Source of the DNA: an uncultured Spirochaetaceae bacterium
Lineage (GTDB): Bacteria; Spirochaetota; Spirochaetia; Treponematales; Treponemataceae
DNA length: 64,000 nucleotides
Assembly (NCBI GenBank): GCA_902789325.1
Contig: CADANN010000012.1
Span: forward strand, 31,318-95,317
Direction: 5' to 3'
Shown here one piece after another: positions 42,805 through 52,617 of this stretch; the stretch's first letter is position 1, and the number at the start of each line of letters is the position of its first letter. The translations under genes were made by a program, and so were the position numbers. The notes under the pieces were generated by a model, which saw nothing but the letters and a program-made list of their open reading frames with translations, searched no databases and was not told the origin of the DNA.

Positions 42805-45038
42805 TGGCTGCAAAGAAAAATTCTTCAAAAGCAAATTTCCGCTCCCTGGAAGCATCCGGATTTTATAGCGATGCAGAAAAAGAAGGCTGTCTATATGCAG
42901 CCCTCATTCGAAGCCCTGCACCTTCCGGAAAAGTGAAAAGCGTAACCATTCCCGATTTACCAGAAGGTTATTTTATGCTCAGTTCAAAAGACCTTCCGGG
43001 AGCAAAATCAATTTCAGCAAATAAAACTGTCACAAAAATCTTTGGATATGGAAATGTATCTTACAGCGGAGAACCGCTTGGTATTCTATTTGGACCGGAT
43101 GAGACACAAGTCTACAAACTGTTAGACACTGCTAACATAACATTTGATGTAGAAAATCTTGAATCCGCTCTTAACAACGTAATCAATCAGCAGGAAGAAA
43201 CTGCAAACTTTAAGGAGTTTCTCGAGCAGATTAATGAAATGCCTTCACTTAATGAGGTAATCGACAAATCACACGTTGAAGAAAATCCAAACGTTGTAGT
43301 TGCTACCCGCGAAGTAAAATACGGACTTTATAAAACTTTATCACTAGCACAGGCAGATACAAAACTTTTTGATAATGCAGATTTTACTTCAACAGATACA
43401 TGGAAAGAAAAACTTCTCACTCCAAAATGGCAGGAAACAGAAGGTGCTTTTGCTTATACTGAAGGCGATAAAATTCATGTATATACTCCAACTCGCTGGA
43501 CTTCCTTTACTCAAAAATCTGTAGCACAGGTTCTGAATATAAATGAAGAACAGGTTTACATTCATAAAACAAAATCCGCAGGAATCTATCCTTCAGGACT
43601 GGTACGAACAACTCAACTTGCAGTCCAGGTTGCCGCCGCTTCATGGCTTTCTAAAAAACCGGTTCGTCTTGTTCTTTCACAGTTTGAACAGGAAAACTAT
43701 ATGGTTCCGGGCGTGCTTACAGAAATAACTTACCGCACAGCCTTAAACAAAGATGGCCGCTTAAAGGCCTTAAAAATCATAATCGATATTGATATTGGAA
43801 GCTCAAATCCTTTTGCTCAGGAAATTACAGACCGCATTGCAATTGCTGCTGCAAGCTATTACAAGCCTGAAAATCTTTACATCTCTGCAAAGGCACATAC
43901 TTCAAAAAATCCACCTACCTCAATTTCCATGCAGATAATTGAATCGCAGGCCTTTTTCGCAATTGAAAACGAACTCCAGAAAATCAGTAACCAATCAAAA
44001 ATCTTCCCTGATGAACTTCGCCTTTTAAATGAAAAACAGTCTGTAACTACAAAAGATTTTCCATTCAATATTCCAACAGGTGATGTTGAATCAGTTATTC
44101 AGAAAGCCCTGCAGGAAAGTGACTTCAATAGAAAATATGCATCCTTCCATATGGAAGCAATTGACCGTGCAGAAAAAGACAGTAAGCCTTTCTTTGCTCT
44201 TCCTTTGCGAGGAATTGGAGTTGCTACGGCTTACATTCCTTCAGGCTATTATGGTCAGACCAGTTTTACAAATGACACAAAAGTTGAAGTAACTTTAAAT
44301 GCTGATGAAAAACTTGTAATTCACACAATCAGACCTTCTGAAGTTATTCAGGATATATGGAAAAGCTCTGCAGCAGAAATTCTTCAGATTCCAAAACAGA
44401 ATATTCAGATTAATTCTGATTTCCCATATGATCAGATTCCAGAACGTCCGGAAGATTCTTACAGCTCAATCAGCATTATGAATGAACTTGTAAAAAAATG
44501 CTGTACCGATATTCAAAAAAAACGCTTTCATCAGCCGCTTCCAATTACGGCAAAACGCGGGGGTCAACTTGCACCTCGCAACAAATGGGACAAAGACAAT
44601 TTCTGCGGAACTCCATTCTACACAACATCATTTATTACCACAGTTGTTGAGGTTGAGCTGGATACCTATACCTACAACGAAAAAATTAAAGGCATCTGGG
44701 TAACAATGGATTGTGGCGAACTGTTTGATGAAGCCGCAGCCCGCCGAACCCTTAAACTCGAGATTCAGCAGGAACTCAATATGCTTGTAAAAGGCAAGAC
44801 AGTTCCTTGTGATGCAATAAACATCAGTTTTATTCAATCAAGTAACCGCTCAGGTCAAGTTGGTGGACTCATTCATAATTCACTCCCAGCTGCCTTTTCT
44901 TCTGCCCTTTCTCTTGCGCTCACTAGTCAACTTACTGAACTTCCTTGTACTGAAGATCTTCTTTTCCAGTTGATTCGAGCCCGCACAAAAGAAAAGAATG
45001 AAACTAAAAAGTCTGAAAACAAAGGAGCGGAAGAATGA
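42804..45038 (+). CDS. Divergent xanthine-dehydrogenase-like large subunit
   Basis: 744 residues in the layout of molybdopterin-binding large subunits: a hammerhead-like start (CLYAALIRSPAPSGKVKSV, YSGEPLGILFGPDE) and a long C-terminal domain. The active-site motifs of the family are altered. The GGGFGGK loop is replaced by SAGIYPSG before LAVQVAAASWLSKKPVRLVLSQFEQENYM. The MRGFG loop is replaced by SMQIIESQ. The catalytic Glu of the GVGE-P motif is replaced in GQVGGLIHNSLPAAF. It therefore either uses a different cofactor arrangement or has lost hydroxylase activity. Downstream small and medium subunits are present and coupled. Alignment was done by eye. Confidence 0.75.
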   Translation: MAAKKNSSKANFRSLEASGFYSDAEKEGCLYAALIRSPAPSGKVKSVTIPDLPEGYFMLSSKDLPGAKSISANKTVTKIFGYGNVSYSGEPLGILFGPDETQVYKLLDTANITFDVENLESALNNVINQQEETANFKEFLEQINEMPSLNEVIDKSHVEENPNVVVATREVKYGLYKTLSLAQADTKLFDNADFTSTDTWKEKLLTPKWQETEGAFAYTEGDKIHVYTPTRWTSFTQKSVAQVLNINEEQVYIHKTKSAGIYPSGLVRTTQLAVQVAAASWLSKKPVRLVLSQFEQENYMVPGVLTEITYRTALNKDGRLKALKIIIDIDIGSSNPFAQEITDRIAIAAASYYKPENLYISAKAHTSKNPPTSISMQIIESQAFFAIENELQKISNQSKIFPDELRLLNEKQSVTTKDFPFNIPTGDVESVIQKALQESDFNRKYASFHMEAIDRAEKDSKPFFALPLRGIGVATAYIPSGYYGQTSFTNDTKVEVTLNADEKLVIHTIRPSEVIQDIWKSSAAEILQIPKQNIQINSDFPYDQIPERPEDSYSSISIMNELVKKCCTDIQKKRFHQPLPITAKRGGQLAPRNKWDKDNFCGTPFYTTSFITTVVEVELDTYTYNEKIKGIWVTMDCGELFDEAAARRTLKLEIQQELNMLVKGKTVPCDAINISFIQSSNRSGQVGGLIHNSLPAAFSSALSLALTSQLTELPCTEDLLFQLIRARTKEKNETKKSENKGAEE

Positions 45039-45511
45039 AAATACCAGTAACCTTAAATGGAACAAAAACAATTCTCGATGCTCACGCAGACGAATCTCTT
45101 ATGAAGGTGCTTCACAAAAACGGCTGTCCTTCTGTAAAAAGCGGATGCAGCAGCGGTTTCTGCGGAACCTGTACAATTTTGCTTGATGACAAACCTGCGG
45201 CATCCTGTAAAATCCCGGCAGGAATTGTAAGAAACTGTGATATTGTTACTTTAGATTATTTTACAAAAACAGAAGAATATTCAAATATAATGGCAGGTTT
45301 TCAAAAGGCTGGAATAAAACTTTGCGGCTATTGTACAGCAGGAAAAGTTTTTTCAGCTTATCAGATTTTGAAAATGCCTAAGATGCCAACCCGTCAGGAA
45401 ATTACAGATTGTGTAAAAGCCCTCTCACCTTGCTGCACAGATCTGGAAACTCTTGTAAATGGAATCATATATGCAATTCAGATTTCTAACAAACGATTGA
45501 AGCGCGGCTAA
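45035..45511 (+). CDS. 2Fe-2S small subunit of the hydroxylase-like set
   Basis: 158 residues. The N-terminal plant-ferredoxin-type cluster has its four cysteines in KSGCSSGFCGTC and PAASCK. The C-terminal helical domain normally binds the second cluster through CGxC and CRC. Here CGYCTAG is kept but the second pair reads SPCCTD, with no residue between the cysteines. The start overlaps the large subunit by 4 bases. It should pass electrons between the large subunit and the flavin subunit. Confidence 0.85.
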   Translation: MKIPVTLNGTKTILDAHADESLMKVLHKNGCPSVKSGCSSGFCGTCTILLDDKPAASCKIPAGIVRNCDIVTLDYFTKTEEYSNIMAGFQKAGIKLCGYCTAGKVFSAYQILKMPKMPTRQEITDCVKALSPCCTDLETLVNGIIYAIQISNKRLKRG

Positions 45512-45535
45512 TGGGATAAACAAAAAGGAAACAGA

Positions 45536-46333
45536 ATGGGAAAGACAATACTTTATGCAAAAAATGCAGCAGAACTCATAAAAATCCTGAATAATAATCC
45601 GGGAACAAAGGTTGTCGGCGGCTGTAACAGAATTGAATCACTGCCAGAAAAATTTATTTCAACACATGGAATAAAAGATCTTTCTCACATTTCACGTCAC
45701 GAACGTTATATTGATGTTGGACCTGGAACTACACTTTCTGAACTTCTTGCAATCGGCCAGACTCACCTTCCTCCTATTTTGTATGAAGCCTTAAACTGTA
45801 TTGCAAATCCTATTATCAGAAACACTGCTACAATCGGCGGCAATATCTGTTCTGAAAATCATAAACTTACTTTATTTGCTCCGCTGATGGCACTGGATGC
45901 AAAACTCGAATTTAAAAATCAGACAGAAACACATACAGAAAACATCAGAAACTTTAAGGCTGTACCGGAAGGTTTTATTCTTTCAAATATCCGCATTCCG
46001 CTTGTAGATGCAGAGATTTCAATTTTCCGCCGTGTTGGACCGGAACATACAATTACACAGCAGTCGGCATCTTTTGCATTTCTTGCAGATACAGAAAAAA
46101 ACTCCCTGCTTAATGTGCACCTTGCCTTTGCAGGTCCGTTCACATTCCATAGCAAGGAGTTTGAAAACTTTATGAGTGGTCGCCGCCTGCCTCTTTCGCA
46201 GAAAGATATTTCACAGCTCGAAGAAGCTGTTGCTGAACAATTCCAGAAGGCCGCCACCGACCAGATGATTACCGACGTAATGCGTCAGCAGTTTTTTAAT
46301 TTAGCGCGATATAGTTTTGAGCAGCTTACCTAA
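45536..46333 (+). CDS. FAD-binding medium subunit of the hydroxylase-like set
   Basis: 265 residues of the CO-dehydrogenase/xanthine-dehydrogenase flavoprotein family. The FAD contacts are partly kept: NTATIGGNICSENHKLTLFAPLMALDA and RVGPEHTITQQSASFAF, but the first glycine loop reads KVVGGCNRIES instead of the usual AGGTDL. An AAGGAAACAG ribosome site precedes it, 24 bases after the small subunit. It ends convergently to queA. Confidence 0.85.
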   Translation: MGKTILYAKNAAELIKILNNNPGTKVVGGCNRIESLPEKFISTHGIKDLSHISRHERYIDVGPGTTLSELLAIGQTHLPPILYEALNCIANPIIRNTATIGGNICSENHKLTLFAPLMALDAKLEFKNQTETHTENIRNFKAVPEGFILSNIRIPLVDAEISIFRRVGPEHTITQQSASFAFLADTEKNSLLNVHLAFAGPFTFHSKEFENFMSGRRLPLSQKDISQLEEAVAEQFQKAATDQMITDVMRQQFFNLARYSFEQLT

Positions 46334-46369
46334 TAAACATACAATCGCTACGTTCGCTTCGCTCACTAC

Positions 46370-46392
46370 CTAGTTTTGCTACGCAAAACTAG
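46370..46392. terminator. Perfect palindrome overlapping the queA stop codon
   Basis: CTAGTTTTGC (46370-46379) and GCAAAACTAG (46383-46392) around TAC. The TAG at the right end is the queA stop. It may be a bidirectional transcription stop between convergent operons, but no T-run follows. The sequence before it (CTACGTTCGCTTCGCTCACTA) looks like part of a dispersed repeat. Confidence 0.5.
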
Positions 46393-47462
46393 CATATAAA
46401 CATCGCGTCACCATATGAAAAGAACCTATATCTATTAGAAACTGCGTTCTTATATGCGTTCAAGATGTTATCGCGGCCGGCAAAGGCTGAAACCAGCATA
46501 ATCAGTGTACTCTCCGGTGTATGGAAGTTTGTAAACATTTTGTCTACAACCTTAAACTTAAAGCCAGGATACATAAAGATGCTTGTAGAACTTGTGCCTG
46601 CACGCACCCATTCATTGTTAGCCCCAACTACCCCGCCTTCCATTTCAATCTTCTGAGCAACACTTTCAAGGGTTCTTACACTTGTAGTTCCAACAGCAAG
46701 AATTGGCCTGCCTTCTGCCTTTGCCTTATTAATAGCATCAGCAGTTTCTTTTGGCACAGTGTACCATTCTTCGTGCATTTTATGATTTTCAATATTAGCT
46801 TCACGAACAGGAAGGAAGGTTCCAAGCCCTACATGCAGAGTTACAAAGCGGCGTTCAATTCCTTTTGCATCAAGACGTGCAAGCATTTCTTCTGTAAAGT
46901 GAAGGCCAGCAGTAGGACAAGCTGCAGAACCTGTATCAGTTGCATAAACATTCTGATATCGCTCTGAATCTTCGTCTGTATCACCACGCTTGATATATGG
47001 AGGAAGAGGAATATGACCGTTACGCTCAAACCAGTCTTCATCAATTGCAAAGTCAAACTTAAGGGCACGGAATTCAGTTCCGGCATTTCCTTCGTGTTCA
47101 ATAATTTCTGCGACAGTTCCATCAGGGAATTTATAATGCATTCCAGGCTTCTGCTTTTTTGCAGATTTTACCATTGTATTCCAGATGCAGCATTCTTTAT
47201 CGATTGTATTAAGGAACATGAACTCTGTTTCGCGGCCGGTAGTTTCTTTTATTCCGTAAACGCGGGCACGGCGAACACGGCTGTTATTAAAAATCATAAG
47301 AGTTCCGGGCTCAATCAAATCCGGGAGGTCATCCATCATGTGATGTTCCACTTGGCCGGTTGTCCTGTTCAAAAGCATGAGTTTATCCTGTCCGCGCACT
47401 CCACTTGGATGCTGAGCAATCAAATCTTCGGGCAGGTCAAAATTAAAATCAGATGTTAACAT
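46389..47462 (-). CDS. queA: S-adenosylmethionine:tRNA ribosyltransferase-isomerase
   Basis: 357 residues, normal length. QueA adds the epoxycyclopentane ring to preQ1 in tRNA, producing epoxyqueuosine. Signatures: FDLPEDLIAQHPSGVRGQDKLM, MIFNNSRVRRARVYG, AACPTAGLHFTEEML, FVTLHVGLGTFLPV and FTNFHTPESTLIMLVSAFAG. It follows ruvB by 27 bases. With tgt at 26.5 kb two queuosine steps are in this window. Confidence 0.96.
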   Translation of the reverse strand: MLTSDFNFDLPEDLIAQHPSGVRGQDKLMLLNRTTGQVEHHMMDDLPDLIEPGTLMIFNNSRVRRARVYGIKETTGRETEFMFLNTIDKECCIWNTMVKSAKKQKPGMHYKFPDGTVAEIIEHEGNAGTEFRALKFDFAIDEDWFERNGHIPLPPYIKRGDTDEDSERYQNVYATDTGSAACPTAGLHFTEEMLARLDAKGIERRFVTLHVGLGTFLPVREANIENHKMHEEWYTVPKETADAINKAKAEGRPILAVGTTSVRTLESVAQKIEMEGGVVGANNEWVRAGTSSTSIFMYPGFKFKVVDKMFTNFHTPESTLIMLVSAFAGRDNILNAYKNAVSNRYRFFSYGDAMFIC

Positions 47463-47489
47463 AGGGGATATAGTATCACAAAAAGATTC

Positions 47490-48548
47490 CTAGAACAATG
47501 TGCCCTGTGCGCCGCCGTCTTTCGAGTCTGCAGCATGAGTGAGCCCCAGATGAGTATACGCTTTTTCCGTAACCATACGGCCACGCGGTGTTCTCTGCAA
47601 AAGTCCGCACTGAATAAGATACGGCTCATAATAATCTTCCAGAGTATCCATGCTTTCTCCAATAGAAATTGCAAGAGTTTCGGCACCAACCGGACCGCCA
47701 CCAAAGTTCTCGATAATTGAACGCAGAATCTCACGGTCATATTTTTCAAGTCCGATTTCATCTATTTCAAGACGACGCAATCCATCATCAACAATTTCTA
47801 CAGTTACAGTTCGGCTTCCTGCAACCTGAGCAAAGTCCCTCATGCGGCGCAGTACACGGTTTGCAACACGCGGAGTTCCACGACAACATTGAGCCAGCAG
47901 CATAGCCGCATCCTCATCAATTCCAATTTCAAGAATTGCAGCAGAACGCTTAATAATAGAAGAAAGTTCTTTTTGTGTATAAAACTCAAAACGAGGAATA
48001 AAACCAAAGCGGCTTCTCAAAGGAGAACTTACACTTCCCGCCTTTGTAGTTGCCCCAACAAGTGTAAAAGGAGGAATCGGAATTCGCACTGTACGAGCTG
48101 CAGCTCCCTGTCCAATAATCCAGTCCAATTCAAAATCTTCCATTGCAATATAGAGCATTTCTTCAATAGCAGGCTTTAAGCGGTGGATTTCATCAATAAA
48201 GAAAACTGTTCGCGGAGTTATTGTACTTAAGATTCCGGCAAGGTCTTTAGGTTTATCTAAAGCCGGTGCCGAAGTTACCTTAAAATCAACTCCAAGCTCA
48301 TGAGCGGTAATCTGTGCAAGTGTAGTTTTTCCAAGTCCCGGTGGGCCAATAAGCAGAAGGTGATCAAGCGGCTCTTCACGCAATTTTGCCGCTTCAATAA
48401 AAGTAGAAAGATTTTTCTTTACGCTTTCCTGCCCAAGAAAATCCTTGAGCATAGTTGGACGCAGTTTATTATCCTGTTCATCATAGCTGTTCTTTAAATC
48501 TGCACGCACAATAGCCGAAAAATCAGCAGAAAAATCTTCTTCTTTCAT
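47490..48548 (-). CDS. ruvB: Holliday junction DNA helicase RuvB
   Basis: 352 residues. Walker A is LLIGPPGLGKTTLA, Walker B FIDEIHRL, sensor 1 LVGATTKAGSVSSPLRSRFG and the C-terminal winged helix GPVGAETLAISIGESMDTLEDYYEPYLIQCGLLQRTPRGR. RuvB hexamers drive branch migration with RuvA. ATGAAAGA starts 8 bases after a TATAAT (48562-48557) and there is no Shine-Dalgarno sequence; the same arrangement occurs at uvrA. Confidence 0.97.
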   Translation of the reverse strand: MKEEDFSADFSAIVRADLKNSYDEQDNKLRPTMLKDFLGQESVKKNLSTFIEAAKLREEPLDHLLLIGPPGLGKTTLAQITAHELGVDFKVTSAPALDKPKDLAGILSTITPRTVFFIDEIHRLKPAIEEMLYIAMEDFELDWIIGQGAAARTVRIPIPPFTLVGATTKAGSVSSPLRSRFGFIPRFEFYTQKELSSIIKRSAAILEIGIDEDAAMLLAQCCRGTPRVANRVLRRMRDFAQVAGSRTVTVEIVDDGLRRLEIDEIGLEKYDREILRSIIENFGGGPVGAETLAISIGESMDTLEDYYEPYLIQCGLLQRTPRGRMVTEKAYTHLGLTHAADSKDGGAQGTLF

Positions 48549-48603
48549 AATAAATCATTATAACACACTATCTGGTAGAATTTCTATAATGGAAAATTTT
48601 TCC

Positions 48604-48633
48604 TTGACGGTTATTTTTTTTACCTTCTATAAT
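48604..48633 (+). promoter_or_regulatory. Promoter of the large lipoprotein gene
   Basis: TTGACG (48604-48609), an 18-base spacer and TATAAT (48628-48633), close to consensus. The predicted start of transcription is near 48640, and GGAG (48641-48644) stands 7 bases before the ATG at 48652. Confidence 0.8.
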
Positions 48634-48651
48634 ATATGAATGGAGTGTGTT

Positions 48652-51600
48652 ATGAATCATAATCGTTTTTCAAAATCAAAAATCTTTTATTCAGTTTTAA
48701 TTTTTGTATGCACCATCCTTTTTTTCAGCTGTGAGAATTTCCTAGATAGCGGTGATGTAAAAGAAGCAATCGACAAAGCAATCTACATTGCAAATAGTGA
48801 ATGCCCGGTGGCTACTCTGGAAGAGCCAACATTTCAGGATGCGGGTGTTGAAAAGAACAAGGCAATCGTCATCAGTTTTTCACTTCCGGTAGATCCAGAT
48901 ACATTTATTAACAGCTTACAGATTGTAGATTCTGCAAACGAAAATCTGCTGCCAAATTTTATGCCTCCACTCTGGTCAAGCGATTATAAAACAGTAACTA
49001 TTGCAGCAAATGAGAAAAACCTGATAGATCTTGGTGATGACAAAACAAAAGATATATTTGTCAAGCTTTCTAGAAAATGTACGACAAAAGATGAATTACC
49101 TATAACACAAGCCATCAATCACAAATATCGAATTAATGATACTGTTGATAATGTACCACCAGTAATTGAAAATGTAAAAGCGACTCATCCATCTGATGCA
49201 CCAGAAGCTATGAACGAAGACGGTGAATCTGCTGCTCTTATCGAAGGCGAAATAACAGATGCTAATGAAGAGCAAATCATTACAGCAAATCATTTAAACA
49301 CAAAGTTTGATCTTTATGTTGAAGGAAGCGATTATGGCGGAGGAAGAGTCTGGGGACTTTTAAGATATCACAGACTTTATGATGCAGTTGGTAATACTGT
49401 TAACGATGAAGAAGAAACTCAACTCATAAACTTTGAAGAACACACTGCTGACGATAAATGGTATGGAACAACAACCCTGGATTTTTCTGACAATTCAAAA
49501 TACCTGGATGGCTTATACGAGATTAAGGTCTACGTTAAAGATTCTTATGGCTTAGAATGTGAAACCCCAAAGATTTTTAATATTATTCGTGACACAACAC
49601 TTGCCTATAGTTTGAATGGACGTATGAATCTTTTAAGCTTCCAGTTCAGAAATCTGGATGAAGTTCCTGAAAACTTTGATTTTTCTATTCAACAATTAGA
49701 TTGGAATGATGATAATAGAAAACTTCCGGCTACAACATACAATGGGCAGACCATTGAAACTCAACCATATAATGGCCCAGATAATCGTTCATGGTATGTA
49801 ATTAATTCAACAGTTGCAACTGCAAAAGTTATAGAAAAATGGAAAAAATGGATAGATTTTTCTGGTATTTTTGATGACGTTTATTATTTTTCTCAACGTA
49901 CAGGAAAATCTTACTCAAATAATTTTAGAGACTTTACATATCATCTTTCGTGGGGAGTAAAAGATGATATGCAAGACCCTGTTAAACTTGAAATTGATGA
50001 AAATTATGAACATGTTGACTGGTATCCAGACCGAGTATACGGTCTCCCTGAAGAGTGCATAAAATACTGTTCAAAACATAAAGCAGAAGATATTTATTTT
50101 ACAACAACCTATGTAGATACAGTTGGAAATAAAAATTCCTTGACTCTTCTCTATCCAAGAGAAGTTGAATTCCATAATTATAAGGTAGAAGCTGACGAGT
50201 TAAACAGTACACCAGATAATCCAAGAAAAAAGGTTACTATTAATTTTGCTGATATGTCAAAACAAAATATTACGAACATGTTAAATTTACCAGATAAAAA
50301 AGTTCGTGTATTATATCGCGTTTTTTATGGAAAATATGAAGAAGGACAAGATGTTTCAGAAATAGAACTTACAAGAAATGCTTCCAGACCATGGCTATAT
50401 GATTCTAATGGATCATACTCTGATAGTAATGTAATTTACAATCTTGAACCAAAAACAGAATATGTTATTTATCTTCAGTGCTATTATGAAACAGATTCTT
50501 TGTTAAATAGCCAGTATACAGGTGGTCTACCTGGACCTTTGCATTATGCAACAATTAACACAAGTCGTAGCAACGGAGAAGTTCTTTCAAAACCAGAATT
50601 CACAGAACCAACAAGGGTATCTGCCGGACAGAATACAGCCCTTTTTAATGTAACCGCAACCATAACTAATTTCCAAAATGATGTCAGCTATATTCCTGCC
50701 TACAGTATAGATGATGGCCAGAACTGGATTTATTATGAGGCTCAAACGCTCAATGAAAATCATGAATTTACAATTTCTGTTCCAAATCCTCTTAGAATGC
50801 CTATAAAAGCTGGTGAAGCATGGGCAAATGATGTATGGGATTTTACATTCCGTACCAGTAACTGGACTGGTGTTTCAACAGATGGAGAAGGTCACAAATC
50901 TGGTGGTTGGAAAGATGACAACACATATTTTATTGCAGTACAAAATTGTAGAAATCAATGTGGTGGTTATCCAAAGGTAAAGGCAAAGCTTAAACTTTTA
51001 GCCGTATCAGATGATGAAATTAAGGAATCTGATATACAGGATATAGATTTTAATGAAGATGATGATAATATTCCTCCTTATGTTCGCGACGATATAACCC
51101 TTCATGATTCAAAATTATCTTTTGATGGACACTCTTTTATGTTTAATGAATTAATCAAAGAAGATGAAGGCCATATAAATGAATATTTTGATTTTTATTA
51201 TGTTCCGTATCAGGAAATGTGGGGTAACAATCTTAATGTTTTGACAGAGGATGAAATTGCAAATCTTCCGGGTGGTGTAAGTTCTTTTGATTCCAGCTGC
51301 TGGCTTGATGATAATGGCAATGCTGATTATCATCTTAATATGGCTATTCCAACTTTTGGACTAGAAGATGGCAAATATATGTATTATGCAAAATTAAGTG
51401 ATACTTATGGGAATTATAAATATGTAACGCTTGGACAAGCACATATCGGAACCTTTAAGAATAAGCTTTCTGTAGAACTTGAATATGATGAAATAGAAAA
51501 GCAATACCACTTTATTTCAAAATTACCACTAGAACCTGATGAAGACTTTGATAGATATATGATAAGTGTTCAAAAGTTGAATTATGATAATAAATCAAAT

Positions 51601-52599
51601 ACCTATGTCTGGCAGGCAGCATTTGACTGGTCTAATGAACTCCAGGACTGTAGAAAAATTATTGAGAATGGTAAAACAGTTCTTGTAAATATTAGTGGAG
51701 TTGATGGTATATTTGGAGGCTGGCTTGAAAATGGTGGGTATGGAGCAATAAAGACTCCACCTTTATATGAATACAGTTATTACAGACTTACGGTACAGGC
51801 ATTTAATAATAACTCATATAGTGACGGAAAAGGTGTAGATAAAGAATATGGACGTCCTTATTGTGATGTAAATGTTGATAACATTTGGGATCATGATGTT
51901 AGAGGATGGATAGAAAATGAAAGTGAATACGATGTTTGTACAGATGAAACCGTTTCAAATACTGTAGTTATGTTTGTTCCACCTTCAAGACAAGAGCATT
52001 CTGACTGGTATGATGAACCTGTACAATCTTCTTTTTTTGTTGACACTTCTACACCAAGATCAAACAAAGATTATGCTGTACAGATAATCGCTTCTGGCCG
52101 TGACTTGGGTGATGATATCGATGAATGGGAACGTCGGGGAAAGATTGTTAAGACTTATATGTATAATACTCATATTTATCAAGCCGGAAAGTTTATAGAA
52201 AATGAGAATTATGATCCAAATCTGCCAGAAACAACAGAAAATCCACGCTATATAATTAATCCAGGTTATATAGATAATCCTAATTATGATGAAAGTGACC
52301 CGGAATCTTTAAAACAAATACTTAATCCTAAGTATTATGTAAGAGATGATAACGGAAAACTTATAGATAATCCTGATTATGATTCAACTAAACCAGAAAC
52401 TCCTGAAAATCCGAAGTATAAATTTGAAATCACAGATGATTATGTTGAAAACATAGACTTCAACACTTTTGATTCTTCAGTAGCACAAGAAGATATGTTT
52501 AATTCCAGAGAAAAGGGTCTTGTATATTATGTTGTTGTAGCTTACTTCGCAGATAACAGTCGCGCAATGTCTAAAGTCTACTCAATGCAGGGCTTCTAA
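48652..52599 (+). CDS. Giant lipoprotein with beta-sandwich repeats
   Basis: 1315 residues from the ATG at 48652. The signal ends in CTILFFSCENF, a lipobox. Residues about 55-130 resemble an Ig-like bacterial domain (NKAIVISFSLPVDPDTF). The following 1000 residues contain several beta-rich, Asp/Asn/Tyr-rich segments of Fn3 or Ig type (YNLEPKTEYVIYLQCYYETDS, YEYSYYRLTVQAFNNNSYSDG). Near the C-terminus a short motif N-P-x-Y-D recurs (NPNYDESDPES, NPDYDSTKPETPENPKY). No enzyme motif is recognised. It is probably a surface or periplasmic adhesin-like protein. It has its own strong promoter and stands alone. Confidence 0.8.
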   Translation: MNHNRFSKSKIFYSVLIFVCTILFFSCENFLDSGDVKEAIDKAIYIANSECPVATLEEPTFQDAGVEKNKAIVISFSLPVDPDTFINSLQIVDSANENLLPNFMPPLWSSDYKTVTIAANEKNLIDLGDDKTKDIFVKLSRKCTTKDELPITQAINHKYRINDTVDNVPPVIENVKATHPSDAPEAMNEDGESAALIEGEITDANEEQIITANHLNTKFDLYVEGSDYGGGRVWGLLRYHRLYDAVGNTVNDEEETQLINFEEHTADDKWYGTTTLDFSDNSKYLDGLYEIKVYVKDSYGLECETPKIFNIIRDTTLAYSLNGRMNLLSFQFRNLDEVPENFDFSIQQLDWNDDNRKLPATTYNGQTIETQPYNGPDNRSWYVINSTVATAKVIEKWKKWIDFSGIFDDVYYFSQRTGKSYSNNFRDFTYHLSWGVKDDMQDPVKLEIDENYEHVDWYPDRVYGLPEECIKYCSKHKAEDIYFTTTYVDTVGNKNSLTLLYPREVEFHNYKVEADELNSTPDNPRKKVTINFADMSKQNITNMLNLPDKKVRVLYRVFYGKYEEGQDVSEIELTRNASRPWLYDSNGSYSDSNVIYNLEPKTEYVIYLQCYYETDSLLNSQYTGGLPGPLHYATINTSRSNGEVLSKPEFTEPTRVSAGQNTALFNVTATITNFQNDVSYIPAYSIDDGQNWIYYEAQTLNENHEFTISVPNPLRMPIKAGEAWANDVWDFTFRTSNWTGVSTDGEGHKSGGWKDDNTYFIAVQNCRNQCGGYPKVKAKLKLLAVSDDEIKESDIQDIDFNEDDDNIPPYVRDDITLHDSKLSFDGHSFMFNELIKEDEGHINEYFDFYYVPYQEMWGNNLNVLTEDEIANLPGGVSSFDSSCWLDDNGNADYHLNMAIPTFGLEDGKYMYYAKLSDTYGNYKYVTLGQAHIGTFKNKLSVELEYDEIEKQYHFISKLPLEPDEDFDRYMISVQKLNYDNKSNTYVWQAAFDWSNELQDCRKIIENGKTVLVNISGVDGIFGGWLENGGYGAIKTPPLYEYSYYRLTVQAFNNNSYSDGKGVDKEYGRPYCDVNVDNIWDHDVRGWIENESEYDVCTDETVSNTVVMFVPPSRQEHSDWYDEPVQSSFFVDTSTPRSNKDYAVQIIASGRDLGDDIDEWERRGKIVKTYMYNTHIYQAGKFIENENYDPNLPETTENPRYIINPGYIDNPNYDESDPESLKQILNPKYYVRDDNGKLIDNPDYDSTKPETPENPKYKFEITDDYVENIDFNTFDSSVAQEDMFNSREKGLVYYVVVAYFADNSRAMSKVYSMQGF

Positions 52600-52617
52600 T
52601 TCAAAGAACAGTTCCGT

